64,000 nucleotides of DNA from Pararhizobium polonicum (GCF_001687365.1 NZ_LGLV01000007.1:248001-312000); one strand, 5' to 3'. Positions 44,705 through 54,208 are shown, numbered from the stretch's first letter. Numbers and translations: made by a program. The notes: generated by a model not told the origin, from the letters alone.

Positions 44705-45727
44705 TTACTCGACGAGCACTATTTTTGCCTCGGCCTCGGCGGCGAGCTTATTCAGGTCACGCTTCTTGCCGGCCAGGGTTTCGATCGCGGCGATCGCCAG
44801 ATCGGTGACGATGTAATCCGGCTTGTGACCGAGATTGTGGATGCGCAAGAGCGTCGAGCCGGCGATATCTTCATGCAGCTGGCGCGAGTGGATCTCGGGA
44901 AGCACCACGCGGTCGGTATCGCCGGTGATGATGACCGTCGGTGCCTTGATCTCCTTGTAGCGCGGCGATACCCGCTTCACATATTCCAGCAGGTTGGCGA
45001 TATCGATGGCGTTGTTGCGAAAGGCGCGCGGCCGCAGCGCGAGATAGGCGGCCGTCTCCTCGATATAGCCATCGGGGCGGGGATTGGGCGCAAAGACCTG
45101 CCGGGTTGCCCTGTCGATCGAGGCGAGGCCCACGGGGGGCACCACGAGCGTGGAGAACAGCCAGCCGATGACAGGAATTTTCGCGGCGTCATAGTACCAC
45201 TCGATGCCGCCCGGCCAGGGATGGGTGGCGGGCGACAGGAACAAGAGGCCTGCCACCATGTCCTTGTGATTGAGGGCAAAGCTCGCGGCGATCGCTCCGC
45301 CGAACGAATGACTGACGATGATCGCCTTGTTGATGCCGCGCTTGCGCATCAGCGCTGCGATGGCGTCGGCCTGGCCGTCCGGATAGGCATTCTGCGGGCC
45401 GCCGCGCTCGGAAAACCCAAGCCCCGGCCGGTCGAGAAACAGCATGCCGGCGCGTTCCTCGAGCTTGTCCCTGAAGGCAACCATCGGGTCGCGAAGGTTG
45501 GCGCTTGCTCCGTGGATGAAGACCAGCGTGGGAAGGTCGGCGGTCTTTGGGCGGGGAATGTAGACGCTGTTCATCCGGTAGCCACCGACGTCGATCAGTT
45601 CGCCCGTGTTCAGATTGTCTTTTTCGAAGGCCGCTGCCTGGTAGGCGCTGAAGCCAAACCCCACAACGAGGGCGGCAAGACATAGGGATGCGATGAACAG
45701 CATGGCTTTCCTGAAGACGACGGACAT
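44705..45727 (-). CDS. Membrane-anchored alpha/beta hydrolase
   Basis: A 340-residue protein with an N-terminal membrane helix (about 8-28) that may anchor it to the periplasmic face. The fold has oxyanion HGASANLRDP, FLDRPGLGFSERG and the nucleophile elbow VSHSFGGAIAAS (Ser near 143). The acid lies in ITGDTDRVV near 273 and the histidine in HNLGHKPDYI near 300. Family members include lipases, epoxide hydrolases and haloperoxidases; the substrate cannot be told. It lies 96 bp downstream of the TPR protein gene on the same strand. Confidence 0.87.
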   Translation of the reverse strand: MSVVFRKAMLFIASLCLAALVVGFGFSAYQAAAFEKDNLNTGELIDVGGYRMNSVYIPRPKTADLPTLVFIHGASANLRDPMVAFRDKLEERAGMLFLDRPGLGFSERGGPQNAYPDGQADAIAALMRKRGINKAIIVSHSFGGAIAASFALNHKDMVAGLLFLSPATHPWPGGIEWYYDAAKIPVIGWLFSTLVVPPVGLASIDRATRQVFAPNPRPDGYIEETAAYLALRPRAFRNNAIDIANLLEYVKRVSPRYKEIKAPTVIITGDTDRVVLPEIHSRQLHEDIAGSTLLRIHNLGHKPDYIVTDLAIAAIETLAGKKRDLNKLAAEAEAKIVLVE

Positions 45728-45823
45728 CGATCACTCTTCCGCGCGCTCGCGCAATCGGCCGGACGGGTTGGTTATCGTCCGATACGAGGGAGAGCGGTCT
45801 GCGGTTTCGCGGGGCAGGCAGAA

Positions 45824-46429
45824 TTATGTGCGGTTGCCGGCAAGTTTTTCTTCCAGTACGCCAAGCTGTTCCTGGGCCTTGCGGTCGGCTGGATAGATAT
45901 CGAGGAATTGCTCCCAGGCGCGCAGCGCAAGCTCATCCTTGCCGGCTTCCGTGAGGATCGCCGCCATGCCGGCCAGCGCCCCGAAATGGCGTGGCTCGAT
46001 GGCCAGCACCCGGTTGATGTCCGACATGGATTTGCGGTAATTGCCCATCTGGTAATGCAGCGTGGCCCGCTGGTTCCAGCCTTCGACATATTGGGGCGAG
46101 AGCGTGATGACCTGATCGAAGATATCGAGCGCCGTCGGCTTATGGTCCGATTCGACCGCTTTTGCCGCCCATTGCATCAGGAGATTGACAGTGGCGCTGC
46201 CGGAATCCTGCCATTCGAGGCGGATGCGGTCCGAAATCTCGCGCGCCTTGTCGGGATCGCGTTCCCGCTTCAATTCGATAAAGAGCGTATCGAGCCGCTG
46301 CTTGGGTGTCGTCAGTTCTGATGGCGCCGGCACCTGGGCTGAGTCTGCGGCATGCAACGCAGGGGCGGCGATGATCGATGCCGCCAGCGCGTAGCCGAGA
46401 ATCAAAAATGAAGACATGAGTTTAGCCAT
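45824..46429 (-). CDS. Exported TPR-repeat protein
   Basis: A 201-residue protein with a signal peptide (about 1-28, ending ALHAA). About three TPR motifs follow from residue 85 on (YVEGWNQRATLHYQMGNYRKSMSDINRVLAIEP is typical, then a further AALAG and AQEQLG helix pair). It is likely a periplasmic protein-interaction scaffold. The ribosome-binding site is weak for both ATG 46429 and ATG 46417. It is upstream of the alpha/beta hydrolase gene on the same strand. Confidence 0.85.
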   Translation of the reverse strand: MAKLMSSFLILGYALAASIIAAPALHAADSAQVPAPSELTTPKQRLDTLFIELKRERDPDKAREISDRIRLEWQDSGSATVNLLMQWAAKAVESDHKPTALDIFDQVITLSPQYVEGWNQRATLHYQMGNYRKSMSDINRVLAIEPRHFGALAGMAAILTEAGKDELALRAWEQFLDIYPADRKAQEQLGVLEEKLAGNRT

Positions 46430-46591
46430 GGCAGATAAGGTAGTCCGCCATGGCCGAAGATCAAATCAAATTTGAGACATCAAATGGGTAAACCGTTCGA
46501 GTGCCAGCTTTGTTGAAAGCCATGGCATTCGCACGCGCTCGATCCATACGCGATCGTTCCGAAAGTATAAACTTCCGGCGTTCACGATGGA

Positions 46592-46717
46592 TCAGCCCTG
46601 ACGGGCCTTGAAGCGCGGGTTCAGCTTGTTGATGATGTAGACGCGACCCTTGCGGCGAACCAGACGGTTTTCGCGGTGACGGGCCTTCAGCGACTTGAGC
46701 GAATTTTTGATCTTCAT
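46592..46717 (-). CDS. rpmJ: 50S ribosomal protein L36
   Basis: A 41-residue basic protein that was found by reading the minus strand. It begins [17 protein letters not shown] and ends NPRFKARQG. This is the longer alphaproteobacterial L36 type without the zinc-ligand cysteines. The whole frame is short and closed by TGA at 46592-46594. It is separately placed from the main ribosomal operons, as in other rhizobia. Confidence 0.95.
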   Translation of the reverse strand: MKIKNSLKSLKARHRENRLVRRKGRVYIINKLNPRFKARQG

Positions 46718-46771
46718 TTTTCTGATCCGCAGTTTCGGCGAATCTGATTTCGCCGGTCTTTAACAATCAAA

Positions 46772-46805
46772 AGCGCGCTTGCAGACCGTTAAGGCCGAGC
46801 GCGCT
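46772..46805 (-). terminator. Candidate terminator after purK
   Basis: AGCGCGCT (46772-46779) pairs with 46798-46805 around an 18-base centre, with a T-rich stretch after it on the minus strand. It may end the purEK transcript before rpmJ. Confidence 0.5.
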
Positions 46806-46901
46806 CTTAGGGTGGCAGGCAAATAACCCGGCATCGTAAAAGTGTCAACCACAGAGAACCGGTTTTCGCAGAGGCTTTCGGCTTTTCTGTGGGTTAAACC
46901 C

Positions 46902-47951
46902 TCATTCAAGCCAGGTGACGTGTCCCATTTTACGCCCTGGCCGCGCTTCCGTCTTGCCGTAGAGGTGAACGAGCGCGTTCGGCTTGGCGAGCCAGGCCGG
47001 CAGATCGTCGATGTCGTCGCCGATCAGGTTCTGCATCACGCAGTCCGAATGGCGGGCACCGTTCGCCAGGGCCAGCCCGGTGACGGCGCGAATGTGCTGC
47101 TCGAACTGGGAGACCACGCAGGCGGCTTCCGTCCAGTGGCCGGAGTTGTGGACGCGGGGGGCAATTTCGTTGGCGATCAGGCTTCCGTCGGCCAGAACGA
47201 AGAATTCCATGCCGATGACGCCGACATAGTCGAGCGCCGTCAGCACGGCGGTCGCCGCAAGGCGGGCCTTCTCGGCGGTCTTCCCGCTGATTGCGGCCGG
47301 CACGGTCGAGGTGTGGAGAATGCCGTTACGATGGATGTTTTCGGCAGGATTGTAACAGGAAACCGTACCGTCGGTACCGCGTGCGGCAATGATCGAGATT
47401 TCCCGTTCGAACGGAACGAAGCTTTCGAGGATGAGCGGCACACTGCCAAGCGCCTGATAGGCGCCGGCCGCATCGTCGCCCGCATCCTTGAAGACGCGCT
47501 GTCCCTTGCCGTCATAGCCGAGGCGGCGGGTTTTCAGCACGCCCTTGCCGGAGAAATCGGCGAGCGCCTGTTCCAGTTCGTCCTGATTGTCGACGGCGTG
47601 GAAACGTGCGGTTTCGATGCCGCAGCCGTTGAGAAACTGTTTTTCGCTCACCCGGTCCTGGGAGACGGCCAGCGCCCTGGGGGGCGGATAGACCGGAAGC
47701 GCGCGTGCCAATGTTTCGGCCGCGCCGACCGGCACGTTCTCGAATTCGTAGGTGACGACATCGCAGGCGTCCGCAAGCTGCTTCAGCGCCGTCTCGTCGT
47801 CATAGGCGGCGACGATCTGGCCGTTGGCGACCTGTGCGGCGGGACAATCGACCTGGGGCTCCAGGATGATGGTGCGAAAATTGAGCCGCGCAGCCGCCAT
47901 GGCGAGCATGCGGCCGAGCTGGCCGCCGCCGATGATGCCGATCGTTCTCAT
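46902..47951 (-). CDS. purK: N5-carboxyaminoimidazole ribonucleotide synthase
   Basis: A 349-residue ATP-grasp enzyme converting AIR, bicarbonate and ATP to N5-CAIR in purine synthesis. The N-terminal [19 protein letters not shown] (4-22) is diagnostic. ATP-grasp segments include [15 protein letters not shown] and [47 protein letters not shown] is the Mg/ATP site. It overlaps purE by four bases, so the two are translationally coupled. Confidence 0.97.
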   Translation of the reverse strand: MRTIGIIGGGQLGRMLAMAAARLNFRTIILEPQVDCPAAQVANGQIVAAYDDETALKQLADACDVVTYEFENVPVGAAETLARALPVYPPPRALAVSQDRVSEKQFLNGCGIETARFHAVDNQDELEQALADFSGKGVLKTRRLGYDGKGQRVFKDAGDDAAGAYQALGSVPLILESFVPFEREISIIAARGTDGTVSCYNPAENIHRNGILHTSTVPAAISGKTAEKARLAATAVLTALDYVGVIGMEFFVLADGSLIANEIAPRVHNSGHWTEAACVVSQFEQHIRAVTGLALANGARHSDCVMQNLIGDDIDDLPAWLAKPNALVHLYGKTEARPGRKMGHVTWLE

Positions 47952-48448
47952 GCCTGATCCACGGGATGTTCCGCGACTGCGGCACTCTGCTGTTCGCGCC
48001 AGTCGTCGAGGCGGTCGGCGAGATCGGGATCGCTCAGCGCCAGAACGGCAGCGGCAAGAAGCGCTGCGTTGATGGCGCCGGCGCGGCCGATGGCGAGCGT
48101 GCCGACGGGAATGCCGGCCGGCATCTGGACGATCGACAGGAGGCTGTCCTGACCGGAAAGCGCCTTGGACTGGACGGGAACGCCGAACACCGGCAGGGGC
48201 GTCATCGCCGCCGTCATGCCCGGCAGGTGTGCCGCGCCGCCAGCACCGGCGATGATGACCTTGAAGCCTTCATCGCGCGCGCCCCTGGCAAAATTGATCA
48301 GCCTGTCGACTGTGCGATGTGCCGAAACGATGCGGGCATCGTAAGCAATGTCGAGGGCGTCGAGCGTGTCGGCGGCATTCTTCATGGTCTCCCAGTCGGA
48401 CTGGCTTCCCATGATGATGGCGACGGGCGGGGTTGCTGCTTTCGTCAC
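47948..48448 (-). CDS. purE: N5-carboxyaminoimidazole ribonucleotide mutase
   Basis: A 166-residue class I PurE that isomerises N5-CAIR to CAIR. Signatures are [38 protein letters not shown] and [31 protein letters not shown]. The start codon is GTG at 48448. It overlaps purK by four bases. No purine riboswitch was seen upstream. Confidence 0.97.
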   Translation of the reverse strand: MTKAATPPVAIIMGSQSDWETMKNAADTLDALDIAYDARIVSAHRTVDRLINFARGARDEGFKVIIAGAGGAAHLPGMTAAMTPLPVFGVPVQSKALSGQDSLLSIVQMPAGIPVGTLAIGRAGAINAALLAAAVLALSDPDLADRLDDWREQQSAAVAEHPVDQA

Positions 48449-48540
48449 GTTGTTTGTTCCGCTTTGTTACAGGGCCGGTTTACAAGGGCCGGGATGCGGG
48501 CCTGAGCGTTCGCGGCGCGTCCGTTCGGACACGCGGCGAT

Positions 48541-48744
48541 TCAGGCGATGATATCGGGAATGATCTGGTCTTCGATCTTGGTGATCTTGTCCTTGATGAT
48601 CAGTTTCTTCTTTTTCATCCGCTGGATGCGCAGGGCATCGCAGCCCGTCTGGATCATGGCGTTGATCGCGACATCATAGTCTTCATGTTCCTGCCTCAGC
48701 CGCGCTACGCTCAGTCTGAGTTCGGCCTGATCCTGATCTGGCAT
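48541..48744 (-). CDS. DUF465/YdcH family protein
   Basis: A 67-residue helical hairpin protein (LRQEHEDYDVAINAMIQTG...RMKKKKLIIKDKITKIEDQIIPDI). DUF465 proteins are short, charged and of unknown function. It ends 93 bp beyond purE on the same strand and is divergent from a second DUF465 gene 243 bp away. Confidence 0.9.
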   Translation of the reverse strand: MPDQDQAELRLSVARLRQEHEDYDVAINAMIQTGCDALRIQRMKKKKLIIKDKITKIEDQIIPDIIA

Positions 48745-48987
48745 GCATGGTTCCCCGTCGGCGCCGGCAGCAGGTGGTCTGCTATCCGCATCAAATCGAG
48801 CGTCGCTCTAGCACAGAATTGTTGGTAACGGGAAGTTATCCCAATACCAAATCTCGCCATCGAGATTTGACGTCGGCCACGATTTCGCCTTCGACAAATG
48901 AAAAATAGCATGGCACACTATCTCGGTTACAACGTGGAACATCCGGCATTTACTGATCGGGTGCAAGCAAAAGGAAGGGACTGCCAC

Positions 48988-49161
48988 ATGACCATTGAGG
49001 CTCATCTCGCAACGCTTGAAAAAAAACATGGTGTTCTGGAGCAGGAGCTCCACTCGGCTCTCACGCAGCCGTCTGTCCAGGATCAGCACATTGCTGACAT
49101 CAAGCGTCGCAAGCTGCGCTTGAAGGACGAGATCGAAAAGATCCGCTCCTCAACTCACTGA
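48988..49161 (+). CDS. Second DUF465/YdcH family protein
   Basis: A 57-residue protein, MTIEAHLATLEKKHGVLEQ to the C-terminal DEIEKIRS, with the typical KRRKLRLKDEIEKI tail. ATG 48988 follows AAGGAAGGG, so the upstream ORF part is rejected. It is divergent from the other DUF465 gene. Function unknown; a pair with opposite orientation may reflect an old duplication. Confidence 0.9.
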   Translation: MTIEAHLATLEKKHGVLEQELHSALTQPSVQDQHIADIKRRKLRLKDEIEKIRSSTH

Positions 49162-49354
49162 TTTAAATAAAACAATCTCATTCATCGGGAGACTTTTGTC
49201 CCAGCGCGCAGTTGGACGACCGGACGTCAAAGTGAATTTTGAGGGCTGGTTTCAGGCGCTGTCGATGCGCGGACGTGATTGGTGAGGACATGAGGTTCGC
49301 CAATATGCCGCAGATAACGAGTTTCCCGATGTCTGGTCCTTCGAGGCTGCGCCC

Positions 49355-49615
49355 TCACGACCAGAACTGATCCAGCCATAAATTGACCCGATCGAAGCCG
49401 GGTTTGTTGATCGCATAGATCCGTTTCGTGCCGCTGGCGGAAACGGAAACCAGATTTGAGTCCAGCAGTGCCTTGAGGTGCTGCGACACGGCCGGCCGGC
49501 TGATCGGCAATCCCTCTGCAAGCTCGTTCACGGTACGCGGCGCGCGACGCAATTCCTCCAGCAGGTACCGCCGGTTCGGATCCGAGATCGCATCAAAGGG
49601 ATCAGCGTGTGACAT
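49355..49615 (-). CDS. ArsR family transcriptional regulator, possibly C-terminally shortened
   Basis: An 86-residue winged-helix protein. The HTH is clear: DAISDPNRRYLLEELRRAPRTVNELAEGLPISRPAVSQHLKALLDSNLVSV (about 7-57). It stops after LWLDQFWS, where many relatives continue for 15-25 residues (a Leu-rich helix). The 190 bp beyond the stop contain no clear continuation in any frame. It could be naturally short or truncated by mutation. It is not adjacent to an obvious target; the TauE/SafE gene is on the same strand further upstream. Confidence 0.82.
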   Translation of the reverse strand: MSHADPFDAISDPNRRYLLEELRRAPRTVNELAEGLPISRPAVSQHLKALLDSNLVSVSASGTKRIYAINKPGFDRVNLWLDQFWS

Positions 49616-49782
49616 GGGCAAAAGCTAGGAGAATTAGGCGCTCCCGGCAAGCAAATTGTGCAATGCGGCAATGGAATTTTGCTATGCGGTATGCAAGCCC
49701 GGATTGCGGTATGCGAGCCCGGCGTGCAGGGCTTCCGCTGAAGAGTTCGGGCTTTCCGCCCGGCGGTTTCAGCGGCGGATGA

Positions 49783-50562
49783 TCATGATCCTGCCGCAAG
49801 GGCGACGATGCCATCGTAGACGAGCTTGGAGCCGGCCAGAAATGCCATCGTATACATGAACGGGTAGAACACCTGCGGCTGCATGCGCCGGACGACCCAG
49901 GCGCCGGCCATCGTCGCCAGGATCGCCAGTGGAAAAAGCGTCAGCGACGTTGTCAGGTTGCTGAGATCCAGCTGTCCAAGTGCGAAATAGGGGATGAGCT
50001 TGACGGCATTCAGGATGGCGAAGAACCGGACGATCGTGCCGGTATACTCTCGCGGCGGTAGTTTCAGCGGCAGCGTGTAAATCTGGAAGGGCGGTCCGCC
50101 GGCATGGGCGACGAAGCTGCCGTAGCCGGCGAGGCCACCGAAGAATGTCGCCTGGACCGGTCTCTGCGGTTTCGCCGGGATGACGATGCCCTGCCGCGCC
50201 CGCCAGAGATTGTAGACATAGCGCAGCACGAAAAGAACGGTGATCGCGCCGATGATCAATCGCAGCGCCTCACGCGGCACATAGGCCGCAGTGGCCCAGC
50301 CGATGGCGATGCCGACAAGGGCGCCGGGCAGCAGGATCTTCAGCGTCTTCATGTCTCCATGCTGGCGCCACGTCCACAATGCGACCAGATCCATGGCGAT
50401 CAGGATCGGCAGCAGAAGGGCCGCCGCCTGTACGGGCGACACCGCCAGCGACAAAAGCGGCACGCCCATGAGTGACAGCGCCTCTCCCATGCCGCCCTTG
50501 CTGAAGCCGACGAGCAGCACCGCGGGGATGGCGATGGCATAGAAGTGAAAATCAGGAAGCAT
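49783..50562 (-). CDS. TSUP/TauE-SafE family membrane permease
   Basis: A 259-residue protein with about eight transmembrane helices. The N-terminal half holds GFSKGGMGEALSLMGVPLLSL (about 18-38) and the second half the related GGLAGYGSFVAHAGGPPFQIY (about 143-163), the paired motifs of the TSUP family. It probably exports or imports a sulfite-like or sulfonate-like anion. ATG 50562 begins MLPDFHFYA. It is divergent from the ThiE-like gene. Confidence 0.9.
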   Translation of the reverse strand: MLPDFHFYAIAIPAVLLVGFSKGGMGEALSLMGVPLLSLAVSPVQAAALLLPILIAMDLVALWTWRQHGDMKTLKILLPGALVGIAIGWATAAYVPREALRLIIGAITVLFVLRYVYNLWRARQGIVIPAKPQRPVQATFFGGLAGYGSFVAHAGGPPFQIYTLPLKLPPREYTGTIVRFFAILNAVKLIPYFALGQLDLSNLTTSLTLFPLAILATMAGAWVVRRMQPQVFYPFMYTMAFLAGSKLVYDGIVALAAGS

Positions 50563-50665
50563 GGGTATCGGTTGATCCTTTTGCCCGCAGGGTCTATCGC
50601 TTTTGCAGATTGAAATCGAGTAGGGATGGTGCGCGGATGCGCATTTCATCGGAAACAGAGACATT

Positions 50666-51319
50666 ATGAGCAAACAAGACAATCGCTGCCGCCTCGTCCT
50701 CATTGCGCCGGATATCGCCGATATCGACAGCCGGGCAAAAATCCTGGACGGTGCGTTGCGCGGCGGCGATGTGGCCTCGGTCATCGTGCCGCAATACGGG
50801 CTGGACGATCAGGCCTTCCAGAAACATGCCGAAGTGCTGGTTCCGCTGATCCAGGAGGCAGGTGCCGCGGCACTGGTTGCCGGCGATACGCGCGTTGCGG
50901 GCCGCGTGAAGGCCGACGGCCTGCATGTGACCGGCAATGCGGCGGAGCTGGCGGAGGCGATGGAAAAGTTCGCGCCCAAGCTGATCGTCGGCGGCGGCAA
51001 TGCCACGGACCGTCACCACGCGCTGGAAATGGGCGAGATTCGGCCGGATTACGTGTTCTTCGGTAAGGTTGACGGCGATATCAAGCCGGAGGCGCATCCG
51101 AAGAACGTGGCGCTGGCCGAATGGTGGGCCTCGATGATCGAGATCCCCTGCATCGTCATGGGCGGCACCGATCCGGAATCGGTCCTGACCGTTGCCGAAA
51201 GCGGCGCGGAATTTGTCGCACTGCGTCTGGCCGTCTTTGCCGAGCCGGAACAGGCGCCTGCCATCGTCGCGAGCGTGAATGCGCTTCTTGACGAAAAAGC
51301 GCCACGGTTTGAAGCTTAA
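50666..51319 (+). CDS. Divergent ThiE/TenI-like TIM-barrel protein
   Basis: A 217-residue protein that resembles thiamine phosphate synthase in length and barrel pattern. However, motifs needed for HMP-PP/THZ-P coupling are altered: the usual GxHLGQxD reads GLHVTGNA (about 85-92), and the GPVFPTxTK region reads GKVDGDIKP. So thiamine phosphate synthesis is doubtful. VMGGTDPESV retains the phosphate-binding loop. It is 9 bp upstream of the Sel1 gene, indicating one transcript. No TPP riboswitch is upstream. Confidence 0.78.
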   Translation: MSKQDNRCRLVLIAPDIADIDSRAKILDGALRGGDVASVIVPQYGLDDQAFQKHAEVLVPLIQEAGAAALVAGDTRVAGRVKADGLHVTGNAAELAEAMEKFAPKLIVGGGNATDRHHALEMGEIRPDYVFFGKVDGDIKPEAHPKNVALAEWWASMIEIPCIVMGGTDPESVLTVAESGAEFVALRLAVFAEPEQAPAIVASVNALLDEKAPRFEA

Positions 51320-51328
51320 GACATTTTC

Positions 51329-52510
51329 ATGTTGACCCAACCTTCTCCATCGCTGCGCCGAATTTCGCTTCTTCTGTTGAGCGCTGCCCTTCTGGGTGTG
51401 CCTGTGAGCCTGCGTGCCGATGACGCATTGCCGGGCGTGAATGATCCCGCGCCGGTGGTGGAGCAGGGCGAGAACGATGAAGGCGCGGTTGGCAAGCGCG
51501 GCCGGATCACGCCGTTCAATGGCGCGGCCTTGCCCGAAGGCGAGGTCCCGGCGCTGCAATCGCCGGAAGAAGCCAGGAAGGCGGATGCGGAAAAGCTCAC
51601 TCCTTCGAGCGGCGTCAACGTGCTGGAGCGGATGGGCGCTGAACTGCCGGCCCTGCCGCAGGAAAAGCCGTTTGCCGGCAAGGCCGACGACGCCTATGGC
51701 GCGTTCCAGCGCGGATACTATCTGACGGCGATGGAGCTGGCGCTGCCGCGCGCGCAGCTGGGCGATGCGGCGGCGCAGACGCTGGTGGCGGAAATCTTTT
51801 CGCAAGGGCTCGGTGTCGCCCGCAACCGCAAGGATGCTGCCTTCTGGTATGGGCAGGCTGCCAATTCCGGCGATCCGGCGGCGATGTTCAAATACGCGCT
51901 TCTGCTGATGGAAGGCCGCGATGTGCCGCGCGACAAGAAAAAATCGGAAGAGCTGATGAAGAAGGCCGCCGATCTCGGCAATTCTTCCGCCCAGTTCAAT
52001 TATGGCCAGCTGCTGGTGGCCGACATGCCGGGCGAAAAGGGCCTGAAGGCGGCCTTGCCCTATTACGAGAAATCGGCAGAGCAGGGCATTGCGGACGCGC
52101 AATACGCCCTGTCGCAGATCTACCTGAATGTCGATGGCATCGATGAGAACAAGCGCGTGACAGCACGCGACTGGCTGCTCAGGGCCGCGCGGGCCGGTTT
52201 CGATACGGCCCAGCTCGATCTCGCCATCTGGCTGGTCGATGGCGTCGGCGGCGACCGCAATCTCGACGAGGGTTTCAAGTGGATGCTGCGCGCGGCACGC
52301 GGCGGCAATGTCGTGGCCCAGAACAAGCTGTCGCATCTCTATGTCAACGCGATCGGCACGCGGCCCGATCCGGTCGAGGCCGCCAAATGGTATGTTCTTT
52401 CGCGCCGGGCCGGGTTGAAGGACCTTTCGCTCGAGGATTTCTATCTGGGACTGCCCGAAGACCAGCAGAAGGCGGCGCTGAGCGCGGCCAATAAATACCG
52501 CGCGTCCTGA
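51329..52510 (+). CDS. Exported Sel1-like repeat protein
   Basis: A 393-residue protein with a signal peptide (about 12-30). A low-complexity region precedes about five Sel1-type repeats from residue 120 onward (AAFWYGQAANSGDPAAMFKYALLLMEGRDVP, ALPYYEKSAEQGIADAQYALSQIY, AAKWYVLSRRAGLKD). Sel1 proteins are scaffolds for signalling or secretion; related ExoR-like proteins regulate exopolysaccharide in rhizobia, but orthology to ExoR is not shown. It is 9 bp after the ThiE-like gene with a poor ribosome-binding site, suggesting coupled translation. Confidence 0.87.
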   Translation: MLTQPSPSLRRISLLLLSAALLGVPVSLRADDALPGVNDPAPVVEQGENDEGAVGKRGRITPFNGAALPEGEVPALQSPEEARKADAEKLTPSSGVNVLERMGAELPALPQEKPFAGKADDAYGAFQRGYYLTAMELALPRAQLGDAAAQTLVAEIFSQGLGVARNRKDAAFWYGQAANSGDPAAMFKYALLLMEGRDVPRDKKKSEELMKKAADLGNSSAQFNYGQLLVADMPGEKGLKAALPYYEKSAEQGIADAQYALSQIYLNVDGIDENKRVTARDWLLRAARAGFDTAQLDLAIWLVDGVGGDRNLDEGFKWMLRAARGGNVVAQNKLSHLYVNAIGTRPDPVEAAKWYVLSRRAGLKDLSLEDFYLGLPEDQQKAALSAANKYRAS

Positions 52511-52614
52511 TCGAGTTTCGACGCGAGACTTGAACTTTCGGGGGTTTTGTGGTCTTGAAGCGCCGGATTGGCTGGCCGTAGGGGCGGCTCTCGGTTCTTT
52601 AGGGAATGCTCCCC

Positions 52615-53178
52615 ATGAAAATCAACGGCAACGAAATCCGCCCCGGCAGCGTGGTCGAGCACAATGGCGGTCTTTGGGCTGCTGTGAAGTGCAACACTGT
52701 CAAGCCCGGCAAGGGTGGGGCTTTCAATCAGGTGGAACTGAAGAACCTGATCGATGGCACCAAGCTCAACGAGCGTTTTCGCTCGTCCGAAACGGTCGAA
52801 CTGGTCAGCCTCGAACTGAAGGATTTCCAGTTCCTCTACGAAGAGGGCGATGCGCTGGTGTTCATGGACAATGAGAGCTATGAACAGCTGGAACTGCAGA
52901 AGGATTTCGTTGGCGATCGCGCGACCTTCCTGCAGGACGGCATGATGGTGACGGTCAAGCTCTATGACGAGAGGCCGATCGGCATCTCGCTGCCCGACCA
53001 GGTGGTTCTGACGATCGCGGAAGCCGATCCGGTGGTGAGGGGACAGACGGCAGCGTCGTCCTACAAGCCGGCGATCATGGAAAATGGCGTGCGCGTCATG
53101 GTTCCGCCGTTCGTCGAGGCCGGTGAGCGTATCCTGGTCGATACCAATGAAATTGCCTATCTCCGCCGCGCGGACTGA
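52615..53178 (+). CDS. efp: Translation elongation factor P
   Basis: A 187-residue three-domain beta-barrel protein that relieves ribosome stalling at polyproline. The tip of domain I reads VKPGKGGAF, with the modified lysine K33 position kept, so EpmA-type beta-lysylation is likely if an EpmA is present. [19 protein letters not shown] and the C-terminal [23 protein letters not shown] are typical. ATG 52615 follows AGGGA; the longer start at 52606 is less likely. It lies in a group with Sel1 and suhB. Confidence 0.96.
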   Translation: MKINGNEIRPGSVVEHNGGLWAAVKCNTVKPGKGGAFNQVELKNLIDGTKLNERFRSSETVELVSLELKDFQFLYEEGDALVFMDNESYEQLELQKDFVGDRATFLQDGMMVTVKLYDERPIGISLPDQVVLTIAEADPVVRGQTAASSYKPAIMENGVRVMVPPFVEAGERILVDTNEIAYLRRAD

Positions 53179-53203
53179 TCCGCAGCGGCACGTCTGAATT
53201 TCT

Positions 53204-53227
53204 CCGGCCGTTGCTGCGGCCGGTTTT
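53204..53227 (+). terminator. Terminator between efp and suhB
   Basis: CCGGCCG and CGGCCGG form a 7-bp stem around TTGCTG, followed by TTTTCTGTTT. It lies only 22 bp before the suhB start, so suhB may use its own promoter or read through. Confidence 0.75.
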
Positions 53228-53248
53228 CTGTTTCGAAGGAAAGCCAAA

Positions 53249-54049
53249 ATGGCACGCTCAGCTCTTCTCAATGTCATGGTTCAGGCCGCGTTCAAGGCCG
53301 GCAAGTCCCTGGCGCGCGATTTCGGCGAAGTGCAGAACCTGCAGGTCTCGCTCAAAGGTCCCGGCGACTATGTTTCGCAGGCTGATCGCAAGGCGGAAAA
53401 GGTGCTCCGCGAAGAGCTTTTGAAGGCCCGCCCGACCTATGGTTTCCTCGGCGAGGAAAGCGAAGAGATCATCGGCACCGATGGCGCCCATCGCTGGATC
53501 GTCGATCCGCTGGATGGCACCACCAACTTCCTGCACGGCATTCCGCATTTTGCGATCTCGGTCGCGCTCGAGCGCCAAGGTGAAGTTGTCGCCGCCGTCA
53601 TCCTCAATCCGGCAACCGACGAACTCTACACAGCCGAGCGTGGCGGCGGCGCCTTCCTCAACGATCGCCGCCTGCGCGTTGCTGCTCGCAAGAACCTGTC
53701 GGACGCCGTCATCGGCACCGGCACGCCGCATCTGGGCGTTGCCAATCACGGCACCTATCTGGTCGAACTGCGCCATGTCATGGGCGAAGTCGCCGGTGTG
53801 CGCCGCATGGGCGCTGCCTCGCTCGATCTTGCCTATGTCGCGGCCGGCCGTTTCGACGGGTTCTGGGAGCGCGGCCTGATGCCGTGGGATCTGGCGGCGG
53901 GCATTCTTCTGATTCGCGAAGCCGGCGGATGGGTTGCCGATATCGACGGCGGCAACAAGCCGATGGACGATGGCTCGATCGTTGCGGGCAACGAATATAT
54001 TCGCAAGGCGCTGCATGATGTGCTGCACCGCCCCATTCCGGGCAAATAA
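53249..54049 (+). CDS. suhB: Inositol-1-monophosphatase
   Basis: A 266-residue Mg2+-dependent phosphatase acting on myo-inositol monophosphate. Metal motifs are GEESEE (about 68-73), the family signature WIVDPLDGTTNFLHGIPHFAISVAL (86-110, shown in part) and ..WERGLMPWDLAAGILLIREAGG. Its length fits. ATG 53249 has GAAGGAAAG. It follows efp on the same strand with a terminator between. Confidence 0.96.
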   Translation: MARSALLNVMVQAAFKAGKSLARDFGEVQNLQVSLKGPGDYVSQADRKAEKVLREELLKARPTYGFLGEESEEIIGTDGAHRWIVDPLDGTTNFLHGIPHFAISVALERQGEVVAAVILNPATDELYTAERGGGAFLNDRRLRVAARKNLSDAVIGTGTPHLGVANHGTYLVELRHVMGEVAGVRRMGAASLDLAYVAAGRFDGFWERGLMPWDLAAGILLIREAGGWVADIDGGNKPMDDGSIVAGNEYIRKALHDVLHRPIPGK

Positions 54050-54208
54050 GCCCATGACGGCCTGAACGGGCGGCTGTTTCATCCTGTTGATGTTGCCCGT
54101 TGTTTCCCCTTCAATTTGGCGCAAACTTCCTCTAGTCTCCGCCCAGCGTCGTCACGCCCGCACCCTGCGGGCAGGGCCGTGGCACTGGAAAACCGGAGAG
54201 TGAGCCCC

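Noticed and set aside
50563..50665. TPP riboswitch before the ThiE-like gene
   Set aside because: No conserved thi-box sequence is present in the 100-bp gap.
50594..52336. A 580-residue antisense frame over the ThiE-like and Sel1 genes
   Set aside because: Shadow of two genes with convincing families on the plus strand; low-complexity composition.
53179..53248. Possible alphaproteobacterial suhB leader RNA
   Set aside because: Only a plain efp terminator hairpin is visible in 70 bp; I could not see the motif's conserved loops.
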